This document shows positions 61,664 through 64,000 of a DNA stretch of 64,000 nucleotides, in pieces. This DNA is from Paraburkholderia sprentiae WSM5005 (lineage in GTDB: Bacteria; Pseudomonadota; Gammaproteobacteria; Burkholderiales; Burkholderiaceae), in the NCBI RefSeq assembly GCF_001865575.2, contig NZ_CP017561.2, positions 620,001 through 684,000 of the forward strand, in the 5' to 3' direction. The notes beneath the pieces are model-generated. The model was not told the origin of the DNA. It saw only the letters and a program-made list of their open reading frames with translations, and did no database searches. The position numbers and the translations under genes are program-made. How positions within the stretch are numbered: position 1 is the stretch's first letter; every line of letters begins with the position of its first letter.

Positions 61664-63685
61664 TCAGTTCGTGGGCACCCAAGATTCAGGGTCGTCCTTG
61701 GCACGAAGAATTGTTTCCGCGTGCCACGCTCCACTGCTGAATGGGCCGAAGACGTGGACGGCCTTTCCGACCACGAGCGGAACGCTCAGGTGAGCCTGCT
61801 CGGCAGCCGAAGTGTCAACGAGCACAGGGGCTCCAGTCTGAGGTTGGATGGTTATTTGCAACGTGCCTACCGAAGTGACAATTCCGTAGATTTGGCTGGG
61901 CAGAGGTCCTGGCGGAGTAGCCGGGGGCGGGACTACGACCGGAGCGAGCGTCCCGCCCGGAGCGAAGATGTTCAGGGCTGCGAAGCTGGCCACAAAGACC
62001 TTGCCGTTGGCGACAGTGGGCACGATGTTGGCGTTGGCGCCGTGAGGCCAGGAGCCGGCGACGGACGAGAAGATCGGTGTTGTGCCACCTGAGGCGTCGA
62101 AGGCGTATAGCGTCACGTTGGCCGGCGCAGTAGTGGAGGTGGGGCGACCGACGGCCCAGATGATCGCGGACCCGGATGTTGTGCCGTTCGATGAAATCGT
62201 CGTGAAAAAGCCACCATCCTGGCCGGATTGGATGCTAGAAAACGATTTTTCCAGTTGCAGCGCCGCCGTTGCCGGAACCTTCCATAGTTTGATGCTTCTG
62301 CCGCCGCTGCTGACAACGCGGCGGACGCCGTCCGATCCAATAAAATACGATGGGCCGCACCAGCAGGAACCGAAATCGGCGATGGAACGCGCTCTGCCGG
62401 AGTCGTTGTGACCCATCGCGGCCCGGTCGATGAGGTACAGACGGCCGCGCTTTCCGCCGGCAACGAGCGTAGAAGCCGATTGTCCAGGGATGTCCGGTAT
62501 AACCATGGCCCCACCGGCACCGAAATCGTCGTCCGTTTCATCTAGCGATGCGACACCATTAGTACCTGAAGGGGTGAAATAGTCCTGCAAGGTGGTCAAG
62601 TCGGCAGAGAGCCTCACCACGCTTTCCTGGATGTTGTTTGGAGGAGCGTAGGTCGTACCAGACGGGTCTGAGTTCCCGGTGACAGCGTACAGCACCCCCG
62701 ACGGACCTGCGGCAATGCCATACCCGGACATCCAGATGGATGACAGAAAAAAGGTGTTGGGTGAAGTCGACAGCTTGTCCATCAACTGATTCGCAGGCAG
62801 CGGTGACAGCGTGCTCGCCTTCCATCCCAACAACCAGCCTCTCGACTCATCGGCGCGTATGTCGCAAAAGCTGCCGAAAGCGGCGTAGACGTTTCCGTTC
62901 GCCAGAAGAAGACCGGCACGCTGGCGGCTGAACTCTGCGGCGAAATGGTGGGTCGTGCCGTTCGTCAGGGTATGCGAAGCCGAGACCGAGGTCGGAGAAC
63001 CCGCTTTGTCAGCCAAGGTGGTGATGTCAAGAGCGTGGAGCCAATAGCTCGGCGTGCCGCCTACCAGCTTGAACGAGACCACATATAGCGTGTGGGTGCC
63101 CAGATCGATCACCGGCGTGGAGTTGATTCCCACGGTGGGGCCGTTGTTGCCACAGCCGCCGGGAAGCCTCGATCGCGGTACCGGAGTCCCGAGGTTCCGT
63201 TGGAGGAGCAGCTTGCCGGTGGAAGCCGAGTAGGCGTAAATGTTGTTGGCTTCGGTGGCGACGTATACGACATCCTGCGTTGTCCCGTTTACGCTCAACG
63301 CTGAAACAACCAATGGCTGCGCGTCGACCCAGTCGTTCACTGGGTCGCCGAACTTGATTGCATGCGCGACGCCGAACGAACCGGCTCTGACGTTGGAAGG
63401 GGTAAGGGTCGTCTCGCTCGAATTCCAACCAGTACGATTCGTGTCGCCATGATAGGTCAACACGTTCGCGGACGTGGCCGCCAACGTATTGATCGGAGAT
63501 GCCGTCGCGGCAGGAGCTAAGTCGGTGACTTCTGGAGATAAAGGCTGTCCAACTGACTGCCCGGACGCGACGGACATCTAGGCACCTAAAAAGACGGCGG
63601 CGAACAGATAGGATAGGAACGAAAAATGCCTCGCCGAAATTGCGCCGGATCCTTCGTTGTTAGGATTAAGCTTCGCGTTTTTCAT
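61664..63685 (-). pseudogene. PQQ-like beta-propeller protein with an amber codon after the signal peptide
   Basis: From ATG 63685, preceded by AAGGAGG with good spacing, the frame gives 35 residues with a signal-peptide core (HFSFLSYLFAAVFLGA), then TAG (63578-63580) directly followed by ATG and 637 open codons. The body has repeated propeller blades (VVYVATEANNIYAYSASTGK, LYVVSFKL and GRLYLIDRAAMGH) and ends with a short beta domain (GIVTSVGTLQITIQ). As written, the restart at 63577 would yield a protein lacking its export signal. It could be a recent nonsense mutation, a suppressed codon or a sequence error. Product likely was secreted; substrate unknown. Confidence 0.75.
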
Positions 63686-63757
63686 GACAGTCCTCCTTCT
63701 TTCCAAGGAGTTATGTAGCAGTTCGCTGGACGCGAAAATCTTCGCGTTTGATTAAAC

Positions 63758-64000
63758 TTATTTCGTAAGCAATCCTGCGCCAGTCAGGACATAGGTGGCG
63801 TCCGCCATCCACCGTACGTTGGGTGCTTCGGCGCTGAATTGCCGGCGCACCGGTTCGGGCGCGCGCCGCGCACCCGGGTGCTGCCGCGTGGTGCGGGCCA
63901 GCGCCGCCGCCTTACGCCGCACAGACCGGCAAGGCGCATCAGGCGCGCCACGCGCTTGCGTCCGTGGTCACTGGCTGCAGGTTGTCGCACAGCACTTTGG
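63758..64000 (-). mobile_element. IS3-family transposase (OrfB) remnant, continuing past the window
   Basis: The minus strand reads GRKRVARLMRLAGLCGVRRR, the HTH-like linker of IS3 OrfB, then in a shifted frame RAPEPVRRQFSAEAPNVRWM and ADATYVLTG, the start of the DDE core, then a stop. At least one frameshift and early truncation show that it is dead. It continues past the right edge of the window. Confidence 0.72.

Noticed and set aside
63731..63746. Perfect inverted repeat CGCGAAAATCTTCGCG as a terminator
   Set aside because: Six-pair stem with only three T after it; too weak to call.

Overview
The window is high-GC, densely coded DNA of a beta-proteobacterium, most likely Burkholderia sensu lato or Paraburkholderia. 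The lipopolysaccharide core block (waaC, a KdoO-type Kdo hydroxylase, waaA), the epimerase/WbpL-like/WbpM-like trio and the codon use all fit that group. Nearly everything from the left edge to about 53.3 kb makes cell-surface polysaccharide. The last 10 kb is an accessory, partly decayed region.

Left part (0-18.5 kb, + strand). UDP-GlcNAc 2-epimerase (wecB) and two glycosyltransferases come first. Next is a module resembling mycobacterial decaprenyl-phosphoryl-arabinose synthesis: a HAD-UbiA fusion, a DprE1-like flavoprotein, a DprE2-like reductase, a GtrA protein and two polytopic GT-C-like proteins. A second, tightly coupled module follows: a GtrB-like polyprenyl-phosphate glycosyltransferase with C-terminal membrane helices, a DAO-type flavoprotein, an SDR-like protein, a TIM-barrel isomerase/epimerase, an SMR-type small transporter, a second GT2 and another GT-C-like protein. 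Both look like routes that build a sugar on a lipid carrier, flip it and transfer it outside the inner membrane.

Middle (18.5-31 kb, - strand). A chain of glycosyltransferases, mostly with ATGA start/stop overlaps, includes a 922-residue enzyme with seven N-terminal WW-type repeats and a two-domain GT2. It ends with a histidine phosphatase, an unrecognised protein, a methyltransferase remnant and a methyltransferase.

31-48 kb. A 4-reductase/epimerase, WbpL-like and WbpM-like trio is followed by a tandem pair of Tlde1-like (DUF2778) toxin plus membrane immunity cassettes; the second toxin carries a nonsense codon. Just beyond lies a 3'-half copy of the wecA-like gene fused to a copy of the last 84 bases of the WbpM-like gene. 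This marks a duplication or recombination event between wbpM and wecA. The intact wecA-like gene, a chemotaxis receptor, a GT-C-like protein and a galE/glycosyltransferase/flippase operon follow.

48-53.3 kb. Phosphomannomutase/phosphoglucomutase, then waaC, kdoO and waaA.

53.3-64 kb. A LysR regulator is divergent from an alpha/beta hydrolase. Frameshifted remnants of an MBL-fold hydrolase and a nitrilase come next, then three beta-propeller genes (NHL, Kelch, PQQ-like). The PQQ-like gene has an amber codon directly after its signal peptide. IS6- and IS3-type transposase remnants lie in and beside this block. No rRNA, tRNA or CRISPR was seen. All functions are inferred from sequence reading; no database search was possible.
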